The notes: a model not told the origin generated them from the sequence alone. A stretch of DNA of 64,000 bases from Blasia pusilla (GCA_050084515.1 CM114271.1:50344001-50408000); one strand, 5' to 3'. Shown: positions 37,196 to 49,189, counted from the stretch's first letter. Made by a program: numbers and translations.

Positions 37196-38560
37196 TTGCA
37201 ATGGTTGATTGCCTTGGCAAGGTGGGCAATTTCGAGTGCCGCATGAAATCTATTTTTACAGATGAAAGAGGGCTGCATTCGTTGGGCGTGGTTTTCTACA
37301 CAAGAATGATTGATATTTGTGGGAAGTGTCGTTACTATGAAAAAGCCGTTGAGTTCTATGATGAAATGCGAAGGTTGGAGTGGAGCCAAATATATTTACT
37401 TATAACACTCTCATCAATTTCTTGGGAAAATATGGCAATCATCTGCTGCTCACCTTTGTTTTGTGAGATCAACAGCGTGGTTGTGAGCCTAATGTAGTCA
37501 CTTACAACACCCTCATAGATCTTTACTCTAAAGGCAGGCAAACAGAACTTAGCATGGAAATCTTGAAGCTACAAGCGACTTTCACGGTATCTGCCGGACT
37601 CGGGTACTTTCATCACAATGATGGAAACTCTCAGCAAGTGGGCAAGTACAAGAAGTTGAGAATATGTTCGGAAGATGAAGGAAGCTGGGCATGATGTCGG
37701 GCTTCCAAAGATACAATATCTTGATTGATATGTGGGGCAAAGCGAGGTAACATTGAGAAGCTAAGTTTACGGCACAAGGACTTATTAGATGCAGGTTAAC
37801 CCTGCAGACTACGTCACTCTTAGAAGCATGATATCTACTTATTTAAGAGTGCATATGTATGATCTTTGTGAAAACAGTCATTGATACTATGTCCACATTG
37901 GGCATCATGATTGACTCTAGCATGAGTGCAATACTCCTTCAACATTGCTTAGGCTAGAACACCAGGAACATGTGGATGGTCTGGCTGAGTGTGCTAGCAA
38001 ACACGAGACATCCCGCTTATGCCTTTGTAATCAGTCGATTGGATCTCAAAGTGAGGACATCACAAAGATATTGTGAACGCTTCTTTGATTCTTTGCCATC
38101 GAGAGAGAAGGATGGTAAATTAATGTTCCTTGATGCTTTGATCATGTTCCTCCACAATCTCATTTTGCAAAGTGGAAGTAGGGTGTGTGCAGGACTATCT
38201 TTGTTAGCCATGACTTCTTTCCTTAAGTGTTACCATACAAACTACACCTAGTCATTGGTTTATGGACTTTCATACCATGTTAGTTGGGAGAGCATTAGTT
38301 GCCCTCACAAGGGCGTTAGCCACATTCGGGGATGCTATGATTACGACGAACTCTGTACCGGATCAGGTCTTTATTATTCTTGGTTGGGGCAAAGGAAGCG
38401 TGGTGCTGGATGTTCAACAGTCAAACAAGCTGTCCAAGAGAAGTTGTATGCCCTCCGATCTCCTTTCTATGTGAGTGGGATGAACTTGGGTTGCTTTTTT
38501 TTTTGCGAAGGGAACCTTTTCTTGATTGGGTGCGGCGACTTACTCCGGACTAAGCTACCA
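37196..38560 (+). pseudogene. PPR-SMR gene fragment carried inside the CACTA element
   Basis: PPR-SMR proteins are mostly organellar RNA-binding proteins with tandem 35-residue repeats and a C-terminal SMR domain. Here PPR motifs read VVFYTRMIDICGKCRYYEKA plus VEFYDEMR, then out of frame YNTLINFLGKYGNH and EPNVVTYNTLIDLYSKGRQT. A pre-SMR segment follows: EKDGKLMFLDALIMFLHNLI (about 38,107-38,170). The SMR domain has MDFHTMLVGRALVALTRALA and QVFIILGWGKGS (38,262-38,400), continuing in another frame as VKQAVQEKLYALRSPFYVSG. Several frameshifts, stops and deletions make it a pseudogene. It runs opposite to the transposase genes. The family assignment is firm; capture by the transposon is inferred from its position inside the terminal repeats. 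Confidence 0.85.
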
Positions 38561-38809
38561 CTATGGATACAAGTTAATGCTACTCCTTGGGTCCTTTCAA
38601 GTGGCGCAGAAAATCATCTTATTTCGTGCTACAAAGTTCACTTTCCAGACTTGTGAGTGTATCTTTGATCATCTCTCGGTTTGGATTTCCTCATCTCTGT
38701 ATATATTTTTGAGGACCAAGTTTTGTCTACCTTCGATTGTGTCCACTTCTTTCATGTCAGTGTGCAAAATAAATTCCCTAGAGTTTATCGGGTACTACCT
38801 TGAGTGATA

Positions 38810-38889
38810 TTTGCTTATGGAAGATAGACCATCCAGTTAAAATAGTTGTCCTCCTTTCTTAACTGGATGATCTACCTTCCATAAGCAAA
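38810..38889. repeat. 80-nt foldback, 31-bp arms
   Basis: The arm 38,810-38,840 is the reverse complement of 38,859-38,889 with two mismatches, around an 18-nt spacer. It lies just downstream of the SMR piece. Length and near-perfect pairing would suit a MITE remnant or a small-RNA-producing hairpin; only the structure is seen. Confidence 0.75.
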
Positions 38890-39990
38890 AAGTACTTTGT
38901 GCTACTCAACGCGTTTTGGTTTCAAAGCACATATGCTAAATTTACGAGAAGGATGTATGGGCAGTATTCAAGAGAATATTTCTCAGCCTCGAAGCTTCAA
39001 ATTATCTACAAGTATATCCTCTTTTTAGAGCCTTTTGAAAAGTTCCTCTGATGAAAGAAGCTTTACATGTTCTTTGACACTCACCAATCATAAAAGGTAG
39101 AATCGAGTTTGACTTGAATTTCGTGTTAGCCATTTTTACCTAGCCTAATTAGCTACTTTCCATACAGCGTAAAAGAGAAAGAAACTTTCAATTTTAATGA
39201 ATTTCGTGTCCTTGTTCAGAATTAGGAAATGCAATGGACATCGATTCAAGATCGTATTCTCTGAATCGATGCTTATCATAGTTGTCTTTGCACCAACATT
39301 GGTGTATGCACACCTTTGGATGTGGAAAGATGTTGGGGTATCTAGTTGGAAGCTCAAATATGTTGGAGGTTTGTTAAAAGCAAGCACATGATGGCATGTT
39401 AGGAGACGGATCTCGAAGGAAAATTCATTACCAATCAAGTCTAAGAATATCTTTGAGACTCGAACTTTCAACATAGTATTGAACCCATATGGTTGTGGGC
39501 CATGTGTTTCCACTCTCTGGGCATGTTGGAGGGCACATGCAGCTTGTATAGGCATCTGTGACTACCCAATGTCTATTACAGGGAGAAATTTGTGGGAGCT
39601 CGAGATTAATTTTACGACATTGTGCATGAGGAGTGATTGTGAAACTTGTTTGAGTAACTCATGTGGCGCGGATGAAGTGAGGTGGTGGATTTGTTAAAAC
39701 TTTAACAAGTCCACGAAATCCCTCACGAATGTTTTAATGTGAAACAAAGCATGGTGGTGAAGATACTTAAATTGATCTCAAACGCCAACAAACTTCTTGT
39801 GACTTGGGATTGACTTCTTGCGAATGGATTAGTGTTGTAATGCACGATTCTACCTCTGAGGGATGGGTGCAAGATTTGTGAGAAGGATATCGGAATCGGA
39901 GAAAATCAAGAAAAGCGGCATTCGGAAATTTCCAAACGAACTACGATTACAGATTCGATTGGAAGAGAGAGAAAGGCAAAACTCCCCAAG
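38890..39990. other. CACTA interior, unassigned
   Basis: No recognisable gene. Frames on both strands around 39,145-39,700 reach about 70-136 codons, but their composition is unremarkable and no family is recognised. Confidence 0.35.
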
Positions 39991-39994
39991 ATCT

Positions 39995-40830
<836 letters not shown>

Positions 40831-40982
40831 CGTGTTTGCACTAGAGTTAGCACCCTGTATCCGAGCCTTCCTTAGTCCAAAAAATATTACCAATCTCCCA
40901 AAAACGCACCATATCATACTTTCTCCCGAAACGAAGCCTCCTTCCCCTCGCATTGCCTGCCTCATCATCTTTCAACTTCCTT

Positions 40983-41177
40983 CCTCAATCGTCTCGCCCT
41001 TTGTTAGTAGGGTGCAGGGAGCTTGCAAACGGGAACCTCAATCGTCTCGCCCCTTGTTAGTAGGGTGCGAGGAGCTTGCAACGCGGGAATGTGCAAAGCC
41101 TTCAAAACCTCGCCCCTTTGTTAGTAGGGTGCGAGGAGCTGCAAACGCGGGAATGTGGAAAGCCTTCAAAACCGAAT
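40983..41177. repeat. Three-unit tandem repeat of about 60-70 bp
   Basis: The unit CTCGCCCCTTTGTTAGTAGG with GTGCGAGGAGCTTGCAAACG and GGGAATGTG(C/G)AAAGCC repeats three times with small indels. It is non-coding. Confidence 0.85.
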
Positions 41178-41559
41178 CGCATTGCACAGAAAAACAGAGC
41201 CAAAGCCTAGGTCCTTGCCACGGCACACTCAACATGTCAAATAAGCCTACAACCCAGCTTGATTGCCACGTTGGCATAGAAAAGAAAATGTGATACTCTA
41301 GGTGCCCATTTCATGGTGCTAAATTTTTGTCCATTCTTTTAGCATCCATAAAAATTAGGTGGAGAGATGACCTAAAAATGTTGACCACATTGAGTTGGTT
41401 ATAATTCCAAGTAGTAAATACCTACCCGTTTGCTTTGCTACATTAAGCATATGAAAAAAAAATTTACACAAAATCCAAACATGTGCATGCCCGTGATATA
41501 AGTAAGAAGGCCCAAATAAGTCTTGAAGATTAGAGGGGTGGAGGTCACATCGTCAAGCA

Positions 41560-43260
41560 AAAAACCCGCAAGAAATCTCACTCGAGAAAAATGGAAGGAG
41601 CACTAGGAACATTACTTGTAAGTTACTCCTCTTCCACTTTCTTGTTCATTTGATGTTCCTTATCCTCCAAAACAAGCCCATAAATCATGAAACTTTATCA
41701 CACCATGCCCTTCACGTTAGGACCCAAGGGAAAAAAAAAAAAATACCCCAAATGCTTCTTGGGGTTTGGGAGTTAAAAATCAAAACCCTTAGCTCAGGTC
41801 TTCATTTTTAATGCAGCATGGAGAATTCTATATAAGATCTACACCGTCCAAGTTCAAGAGGGGCATGACCATCCACAAATTTCAGGTTTAAGCTCCATCC
41901 AACGGTGGCATCAAATGATGAGTGGCAACAAAGGTGAAAAATGGAAGGAGGACTAGGAAAAGACTTGTAAGTCACTCCTCTTCCACTTTCTCCTTCATTT
42001 GATGTTCCTTCTCCTCCAAAACAAGCCCATAAATCATGAAACTTGATCACACCATGCCCTTCATGGTCAGGGCCCCAAGGAAAAAAATAAAACCCCCTCA
42101 ACCAAGAGTCGAAAAAAAAAAACGGTTCCTAGATAGCCACCCCAACCCCACGAACACAGGGGAAGAAGAAAAAACTTCAAATGATCACTCACACATTGAA
42201 TAAAAAATCGCAATCCCTAAATAAGGACTTTGATTTTTGGTACTAGCATAGAGGGCTATGGGATAGATCCGAATCGTTGCAATTGTGGAGGCATTAAATA
42301 ACAAGGCATGTGCCAACTTTCAAGACCATCCAATGGTTGGAAGAAGAGTCAACACCATAATAACATGAAATTGCAACAAGGATTCGAAACAATCCTACTC
42401 AATGCCCTCTTCCCCCATCATGACATTCTTTTCGACCCTTGCCCCTCAACGAGGGTTCCAAAACCAAGGAAATTTTCCTACACCTAAATCCCAACCCCAT
42501 GAACACAAGGCAAAAAAAAAACTTCAAATGACCACTCACATTGAATTAAAAATCGTAAACCCTAAATAAGGACTTTGATTTTTGGTACTAGCATGGAAGT
42601 TTAAGGGACAGATCTGAACCGTTGAGCGTGTGGAAGAATTTAATGGCAAGGCTTGTGCCAAGTTTCACCACCATCCAATGGTTGGAAGAAGAGTAAACAC
42701 TATAATAACATGAAATTGCAACAATGACTTGAGACAATTCTACTCAATGCCATCATCCACTTGCATGACACCTCTTTTTCTACCTCTCCCCTCAACCAGG
42801 AGTCAAAAAAAAACAAGAAAAGGTTCCTAGATAGCCACCCCAACCCCACAAACACAGGGAAGAAGAAAAAACTTCAAATGATCATTCACACATTGAATAA
42901 AAAATCGTAATCCCTAAATAAGGACTTTGATTTTTGGTACTAGCATAGAAGGCTATGGGATAGATCCGAACCGTTGCAATTGTGGAGGCATTAAATAAAA
43001 AGGCGTGTGCCAACTTTTAAGACCATCCAATGGTTGGAAGAAGAGTCAACACCATAATAACATGAAATTGCAACAAGGATTCGAAACAATCCTACTTAAT
43101 GCCCTCCTCCCCCATCATGACACCTCTTTTTCGACCCTCCCACCTCAACGAGGGGTCCAGTAACAGAGAGAATTAATGCAAAGTCTTGTGCTTACTTTTA
43201 TCACCATCTTATGGTTGGATGAAAATATATCTCCATGTTAACATGAAAATGACACAAGGA
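41560..43260. repeat. Tandem array of about 340-350-bp units near the CACTA right end
   Basis: A unit with ATGGAAGGAG(C/G)ACTAGGA and CCTCCAAAACAAGCCCATAA occurs twice (from about 41,588 and 41,937). A related unit with AAATAAGGACTTTGATTTTT, TGGTACTAGCAT and CCATCCAATGGTTGGAAGAA occurs three times (about 42,165, 42,515 and 42,870). Spacing is close to 350 bp throughout, so all five may be diverged units of one array. No gene is present. Confidence 0.85.
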
Positions 43261-43284
43261 CTCTGAATAATCCTACTCAAAATG

Positions 43285-43525
43285 GGAGCATGAAATCATT
43301 TAAACATATGAGTCGTTCTTTATGACTCATCTTTACTAGGCGAGTGAAACAAGTCTGACTCGTCGTGACTAGTGGGTATTGAAAACTTCTTTAGTCATAA
43401 GGAGATGACTCAATGAGTTGTACGACCCTAAATTTTATGACTAAACCATTTAAGTACTAATTTGAGTCATTCTTTTGGTGAGTCATTTAAAGTCTAGTCA
43501 TAAAAACCACCCATTTCTTCTAGTG
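43285..43525. repeat. CACTA right terminus with subterminal motif array
   Basis: ATGAGTCGT, ATGACTCAT, GTGACTAG, TTAGTCATAA, ATGACTAAA and TAGTCATAAA recur up to the terminal ATTTCTTCTAGTG. The words are the same as at the left end, which confirms the two ends belong to one element. Confidence 0.85.
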
Positions 43526-43626
43526 TTTAGTTCGGCAAGAGAGAGAGAGTGTATGCATGTGGCCATAAGAGCCATGGAGCTATTTGTGTTCTTTGAGAAT
43601 TTCTTCTAATATTTTACAAGGAGAAA

Positions 43627-44040
43627 ATGAGTAAGCTCCAAAATGCAAGAGTTGTGGAGAAAGTGTTGGTTTCGTCATTGGTTTGTGGATTGGAGAATGT
43701 GTTCTCAATTGAGGAGCTCGTTGGAGTGCTCCAAGGAGGACCTGATTGCTGATATGAGCTTTTGGATGAAGAAATTGTGTGGAGTAGCAAGGCGCGCAAG
43801 AGCATTGTCAAAATTCTGGTAGGAAATGGAGTCACCATGGAGAGGCTCTTGGAAGCATATTTGAGTGCTTAGGTTATTGAGTTTTACAGGTCATGAGTTT
43901 TTGTGGAAGAAATCTACGTAGAAGCGTTGTTGATGGGATTTGGAGTTGCGGGATACACCATTGCTGGTAGCCCACTTAAATTATAATTCGAGAGTTGAGT
44001 TCTTGAGGTCATGTATCAAAAGCTATGGCTGGTCATGTTT
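43627..44040 (+). pseudogene. Degenerate ORF, probable retroelement remnant
   Basis: From an ATG at 43,627 one frame reads SKLQNARVVEKVLVSSLVCG, FSIEELVGVLQGGPDC, ELLDEEIVWSSKARKSIVKI and NGVTMERLLEAYLSA. It goes on through four stops over about 135 codons without losing frame. It sits just outside the CACTA element. The family is not recognised; gag is a guess. Confidence 0.35.
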
Positions 44041-44399
44041 AAATGTCCTATTATCTCAACATGTGAATGGAAACCAAAGTTGTTACCGTCAGTTGTGAGC
44101 GTTTATGGGTTTGTTAGTAAAAGGTTAGTTAGGAATTTTTGAGTGAATTTTTTTTAAAAAAAAAATCATTGCCTCAGAGAGTGATTAAGTGGAAATCCAA
44201 TTTTGGGGGAGTTTGGATCTGTAACAAGTTTCTTTTGTTTTGAAGGGATCCAAATTGTGGGGAGTAGAGAGTTGGACCTACAAATAAGTGGAGGAAAAGA
44301 AGAAATACATTGGTGTAGAAGGGGGGTTTCTAAGTTGTAGCACTCATCACATCGGCTACCTACTCTAAGGCCTATTGAGGGGCAAGGTTACATGGAAAT

Positions 44400-44740
44400 G
44401 GATAAGTTTGTCCATGGGATGGATATGCCGCTAGGTACCCACGGCCCGCATCCAAGCTTGCCGAGATCGTACTTAGTGAGCATTTGGGTTGGTTGATCCC
44501 ACATCGGTTTTGAGGGGCCACGGCCAGGTGTGCCTATGGCGGCCTTGCAAGCCGGCCCAATGGAGGCCCAACCTACCATGTGCAGGCCCTATGCAGGCCT
44601 GGCCATGTGCCACAAAATTGGTACGGGCTCAAGTGCAGACCGCGGGTACTTGGGCCTGCATAGACATGTCCGTCACAAGGACGCACATTAGTATGCGAAC
44701 ATGGACATGTCTGCACACACGAACATCTTTCGTGTGAAAT
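44400..44740. repeat. GC-rich dispersed repeat (copy 2)
   Basis: A GC-rich island with GACCGCGGGTACTTGGGCC and two CATGGACATGTC-type words related to 12,340-12,665 and 56,500-56,850. No gene is supported; the frame at 44,489-44,737 is Cys/Pro/Arg-rich noise. Confidence 0.4.
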
Positions 44741-45620
44741 CCTACTAAGTAGCCTTGTTTATGTCCTTGACCAAAACTCTGTAATTAACTTGCTAAGCCG
44801 TAGGTCTTGCTGCTTCGCCCATTACTTTCACACTTGATTCATGAATGTCCATCCACTCCTTACGTTGTGAGCTCTTCATTTGGTTTGTCCGGGCCTGAAA
44901 TCCCTCCACCAACCTCATACAATTACAAGTTTCTAGAGCTGTCCATCGCTATTTTATGAGTTACGTGGCTGCAATGCCAACGGAGTCCTCTTGACTTTGT
45001 CTACCCTATAGATCCTATTGTTTGCCATCCATCCATTCCAGTTGGCCATCCTACTCTAATTTCAATCTCTGTACCATGACTAACGTTAGCCACTATGAAC
45101 CTACGAGAGTGTACAACCAAAGAGCTAGAGTCGAACTCTGATTTTAGGTGGATGTTCGTTGATTTGCATCCACAATCGACTTGTCCGATTGTGGATGCAA
45201 CGAGTCAAGTTCCATCCGACCCCTACACCAACCTTTTTTCGTCAATGCTTTTGCGTATACTTGTAAGTTTTTTTGTGTCTGGTTTTGAGCTATCACATTG
45301 TTTTGCAAACACTAACCAATCACGATGTTGCAGCCATACACTAGGTCTGCACACCCGTTATCAACCCTGATTATGACCTCGTACTAACTAGGTCCTGATT
45401 CCTTGCATTTTGTGACATATGATACCTATTCGTTTGCAGCATCAATGGTCATCTTAGTCTTCCGTTTGCCAATAGATGTCTATTCCCTTTATCCGGCTTG
45501 ATTTGTTTGGGTTGGCTAGTCAACCTACCATGTTTCGTGCACAGATCCTTTGACTATGTTGTTTGTCATAGCCACGTATTGGCTACCTACCCAACCAACC
45601 TCCGTCCCTCCTACCGACTG
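44741..45620. other. Intergenic, no gene assigned
   Basis: Short frames only. It contains the perfect hairpin listed at 45,164-45,200. It could be the decayed 5' part of the methyltransferase-bearing retroelement that follows. Confidence 0.3.
45164..45200. repeat. Perfect 15-bp inverted repeat
   Basis: TTGCATCCACAATCG (45,164-45,178) and CGATTGTGGATGCAA (45,186-45,200) are exact reverse complements around ACTTGTC. Confidence 0.8.
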
Positions 45621-45625
45621 TTATT

Positions 45626-45990
45626 TTGATATCAACCCCACAAAGAAGCCAAACTATGTTGGAGCATCCGACCGATGGGTCTATGGTATGTCCTAAGGTA
45701 ATAATGATAGATGCCAAGTTCTACAACATCTTGGTTGGTGGAGCAATATTATACATGACGGGGTTTATCATGGATTATTGGGAGGATTCAACCTCTTATA
45801 GACCAGGATAGGAGTCTAGTGATGGATCTATTAGCTCGTTGCTAGTTTAATATACTGGTGGTATGATTGAGTGTTGACCAAGAGAGATGGTGACCTTGGC
45901 CGTATTCAATAGCACCATCACTTGGCCAAGAGATTTGATGGAGGGCCATGTTTAGGCAAAAGATAAGCCCAAGGGTGATACTTCTATGGA
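45626..45990 (+). pseudogene. Retroelement protease-region remnant (MTase family, copy 1)
   Basis: The frame to 45,811 reads KVIMIDAKFYNILVGGAILY and MTGFIMDYWEDSTSYRPG, resembling the C-terminal strands of a retroviral-type aspartic protease. In another frame FNSTITWPRDLMEGHV follows, which matches LFSIVITWPNDFIEGHVHAH at about 58,655 in copy 2, and MERSVMM matches IERSVIV. The two regions therefore belong to one polyprotein. Stops and frameshifts are present. Confidence 0.55.
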
Positions 45991-46539
45991 GAGGAGTGTC
46001 ATGATGACTGCACCAATCCCTGGAGGAGAGGTGCCACTATGGGGCTCACTTGAGGAGCTTTGATGGAGTGTTGATAAGCATATACATACGGATTAGAGAG
46101 AGATTTATACACCAAGTTGAGATGGATCAAAGGAGCCCGAGGTAGCAAAGAGTACTATATCGATATCCTTACACATATACCACTCTAATTGGATATCAAT
46201 TCTTGGAGAATTTTGTGTACATGCTTGATATTTTTTGAAGGATCAACACTAGTTTGGCTACCATATATATTGCAAGCATATATTCATATGTACAAGTATT
46301 TGTATGTGGAGTGTGATGAGACTATGAAGTGAATCTCCCTTTGACATGCATGTTGCTAAATTAAGGCAATATTTCCCAATCTCTTGTCTGCTTCAGTAAT
46401 GTTGGATTACCAAAGTGCCTTGTCATGTATTTTAGGATGGATCGACAAGATCTAGTAGAGCACCTTCTAGGATTATGGAGGACAAGCTCAAGAGATCAAG
46501 ACATGACCTGTTGAGGCCACAAGTGACCTGAGAGAGCAC

Positions 46540-46867
46540 GTTTCCCCTTTGTTTCAGCTCATTTGGAGACATATTGAGGAACTTAGTATTTTGGCTAAGT
46601 TACCATTTTAAGCATATTTGACTTTCCATTTTGGAAACTGGCCCTTGACCTCCTACAATAGATCAAGAGCCAAGGAGTTGACCTGCAAGTATAGGTTATT
46701 GTGGAAATCGCTTGGGAGAGAAAAATGGGTATGCCTCAAGGAGAGAGATCTTAAGAGCTCATTCTCTCTTTGTTCAACCTCTTGGCATGAGGCAGTGGAG
46801 CTATGGTCCTCCTTGGTTTGTGTGTGTAACCCAAGCCTTTCATTAGGAGAATGGGTTTGGTTTGATA

Positions 46868-46924
<57 letters not shown>

Positions 46925-46960
46925 CCATTGATTTATTGGAGATGTTTTGGTACTTTTTAT
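46540..46960. repeat. R1 dispersed repeat, uninterrupted copy
   Basis: GTAACCCAAG, CATTAGGAGAATGGGTTT and the surrounding order match the sequence split by the CACTA element at 26,640-26,679 / 43,526. At the equivalent of the insertion point the copy reads GGGTTTGG, with a single TTT, as expected for an unoccupied site. It lies within the methyltransferase remnant. Confidence 0.6.
46869..46921. repeat. (GT)n(GA)n microsatellite
   Basis: About 9 GT units are followed by about 18 GA units. Confidence 0.95.
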
Positions 46961-47699
46961 CTCATTGTGTGGATTTCATGAGTTAGCATGGGATCGTGTG
47001 TGTTTGTGTATGCGGTCGGTGACGACGATGTATATTATCTAGCGATGTGTATGCGCACAACATCTTTACCAAATGTCATCTTATTACTGGGATGCATGAT
47101 CTTGATTGGATGGGCACAATCCATTTGGTAATTGCATGTTGGCTTAAGGAAGGGGTGGCTTTGGAGACCCTAGATCTACGTTGTTTTGGGAGATGGTGCA
47201 GATCTTGCGTCATTTGCAAGAGCACCAGCCTCAATCTCCAACATACATTCTAGAGAATGTGCCATTGAGTGACTCTCCATCATGAGTGGTGACTACTGTA
47301 TATAAAGTCTACGCATGGATTGGACCGGCTATTTTTTGGATATGTCAAGTGTTGGATCTCGAGAACATCCCCCATGACTTTAGTTGATGCATATGATATC
47401 GCTTGAGGTTTTGAGGAGGGCCTATGGTAGAATGGAGTAACCATCTTGTTTGTTGGTCCATTTGATTTTAGATCTTGGGCATCGATCATAGGCAATGAGA
47501 TATGATGATCGAATTTCGTACCCTACTTCGTGTGAATACCAAATGTAGCAGTTCAGGTGTCTCATGAGCTTGAATGTAACTCAATCTTCAATACTCCCCC
47601 TCAACTCATATCGATATCTCTAACGCCCAAATCATTTCTAAACATCTCAAACTTATCTCTCCATAATGCCTTTGTAAAGATGTCAAAAATTTGCTGATC

Positions 47700-48655
47700 T
47701 GTACCTATATACACAAGATCAATTTCCCCTACAAGCACTTTCTCTCTCAACATCAAGGTGAGGTTTTTGAGGTGCTTGCATAAATTGGCTCACTAGGCTA
47801 ACAGCATAGCTCAAATCTGGTCTAATTATAGTTAGATAGATTAAACTTCCAAACATGAGGACGTACATATTAGAACCTACAACCAACTCTCCTTCATCCA
47901 CTCTTAGCTTCACGCTCTGGTCCAACGATGTATAGATTGGCTTAAAGGCCGTCATACCATATTTTGAAAGCATATGAAGAGCATATTGTCGTTGTAGTAA
48001 CGACATGCTCTCTCCAACCTTGATAAACTCAATACCAAGGAAGTACTTGAGTTCTTCCAAGTCATTCATATCAAATTTTGCTTGTAACTTAAACTTGACT
48101 TGTTGTACCATTTCTTCAGTACTCCCAGTAATCAGGAGATTGTCAACATACAACACAATGAAAACTGTATGATCTTGTCCTCTCAAGACATATAAAGAGG
48201 ATTCAGAATCACATACCCTAAAACCCAACTCTTGTAGGACATATGTAATCTTCCCTTACCAAGCTCTTGAAGCTTGTTTGAGCCCGTAAAGAGTTTTCTT
48301 CAACCTGCATATGCGGAATGGAACTTTGGATGCTCGTATCCAGGTGGTTGAGTCATTCAAGAAGGTATTCTTGACGTCCATCTAATGTAATCTCCACTTC
48401 TTACTTACTGCAACTGCAACCACTGTTCTCGTAGTTCCCATCTTTGCAACATGGCTAAATGTTTCCTCATAATCGATACCATATTATTGTGCATAGCCCT
48501 TAGCCATCAATCTCGCTTTGTATCTGTTAATTGTACCATCTTGATTGCGCTTGATTTTGTAAATCCATTTGCAACCAATAGCTTCCTTACCAGAAGATAT
48601 ATCAACCAACACTATCATTTTATCTAGACTTTGGGGGAGCTTTTCCGTTTATAGG
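47700..48655 (-). pseudogene. Ty1/copia reverse transcriptase fragment
   Basis: On the minus strand the RVT_2 domain reads [36 protein letters not shown] and RICRLKKTLYGLKQASRAW, then GFRVCDSESSLYVLRGQDHT and VFIVLYVDNLLITGSTEEMV. It ends KYFLGIEFIKVGESMSLLQR and on to DLSYAVSLVSQFMQAPQKPH. The active-site YVDN (equivalent to YVDD) is present. Stops at about 48,228-48,390 and missing flanks make it a fragment. It appears inserted, in opposite orientation, between the MTase remnant and the integrase remnant of a plus-strand element. Confidence 0.88.
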
Positions 48656-49024
48656 TCGTCATCATAGGTACTTGTCGGTCATGGCAGACCATTTTCTCAA
48701 GTGTATAGAATTGGTGGCACTACTAGAGGGAGAGCGACTTGTGCATTTCTAGATCCTATGTGTAGTTATTTTGCTACACCAAAGGAGGTGTTGGCTAACG
48801 AGGGTACCAAGTTGAGGGGAGAGTTTCTAGCCTTGTATGATGAGGTATTGATAGATCACCATACTACATGTAGATATCATAATCTTGAGAGAGATGGGTT
48901 GGTGGAGAGAGTAATACACACTATGAAGAAAAGGTTACACAAGTATGGCTTGCAATGGGGACATTTGAGGGAGTGGGACCTAGAATTGCCATGGTTGGTT
49001 ATGGGATATCGCATTAATTCGTAA
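48656..49024 (+). pseudogene. Ty3/gypsy integrase fragment
   Basis: The first piece reads GRHHRYLSVMADHFLKCIEL. After a frameshift come FATPKEVLANEGTKLRGEFL, HHTTCRYHNLERDGLVERVI and HTMKKRLHKYGLQWGHLREW, then DLELPWLVMGYRINS. The second catalytic Asp (D in TDEGTEF-like sequence) has become N (ANEGTKL). The glutamate position (DGLVERV) remains. It may be the integrase of MTase-family copy 1, cut off by the copia insertion. Confidence 0.8.
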
Positions 49025-49146
49025 ACATACTTCACATCAATTTTGCCATACATGTGACATGACATAACTGGACTTCGATGGCCCAAACGAAACGTACGAG
49101 AAAAACAAACTTCGTTTTAGAATTAAACCAGTGGCATTTGAGAACT

Positions 49147-49183
49147 ATCGAGGAAACTATCATTTTGGGATAGTTTCCTCGAT
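49147..49183. repeat. Perfect 15-bp hairpin
   Basis: ATCGAGGAAACTATC (49,147-49,161) and GATAGTTTCCTCGAT (49,169-49,183) are exact reverse complements around a 7-nt loop. It lies about 120 bp after the integrase remnant. Confidence 0.85.
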
Positions 49184-49189
49184 AAGGAT

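Larger units (their letters stand above)
46215..47420 (+). pseudogene. Cytosine-5 DNA methyltransferase-like domain, copy 1 (broken)
   Basis: C5 methyltransferases use a motif I loop for S-adenosylmethionine, a PC catalytic motif (IV) and an ENV motif (VI). Motif I is decayed here (LDIF, about 46,223). Motif IV reads DLDWMGTIHLVIACWLKEG (47,098-47,154), with the PC pair replaced by LK. After a frameshift, GFGDPRSTLFWEMVQILRHL and SPTYILENVPLSDSPS follow, including an intact ENVP (47,253-47,264). Motifs I and IV lie about 0.9 kb apart, against about 0.26 kb in copy 2, because an R1 repeat and a GT/GA microsatellite interrupt the gene. It cannot be active. Confidence 0.75.

Noticed and set aside
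44489-44737. Trp/Cys/Pro-rich plus frame
   Set aside because: GC-rich repeat sequence with frames open on both strands; no support.
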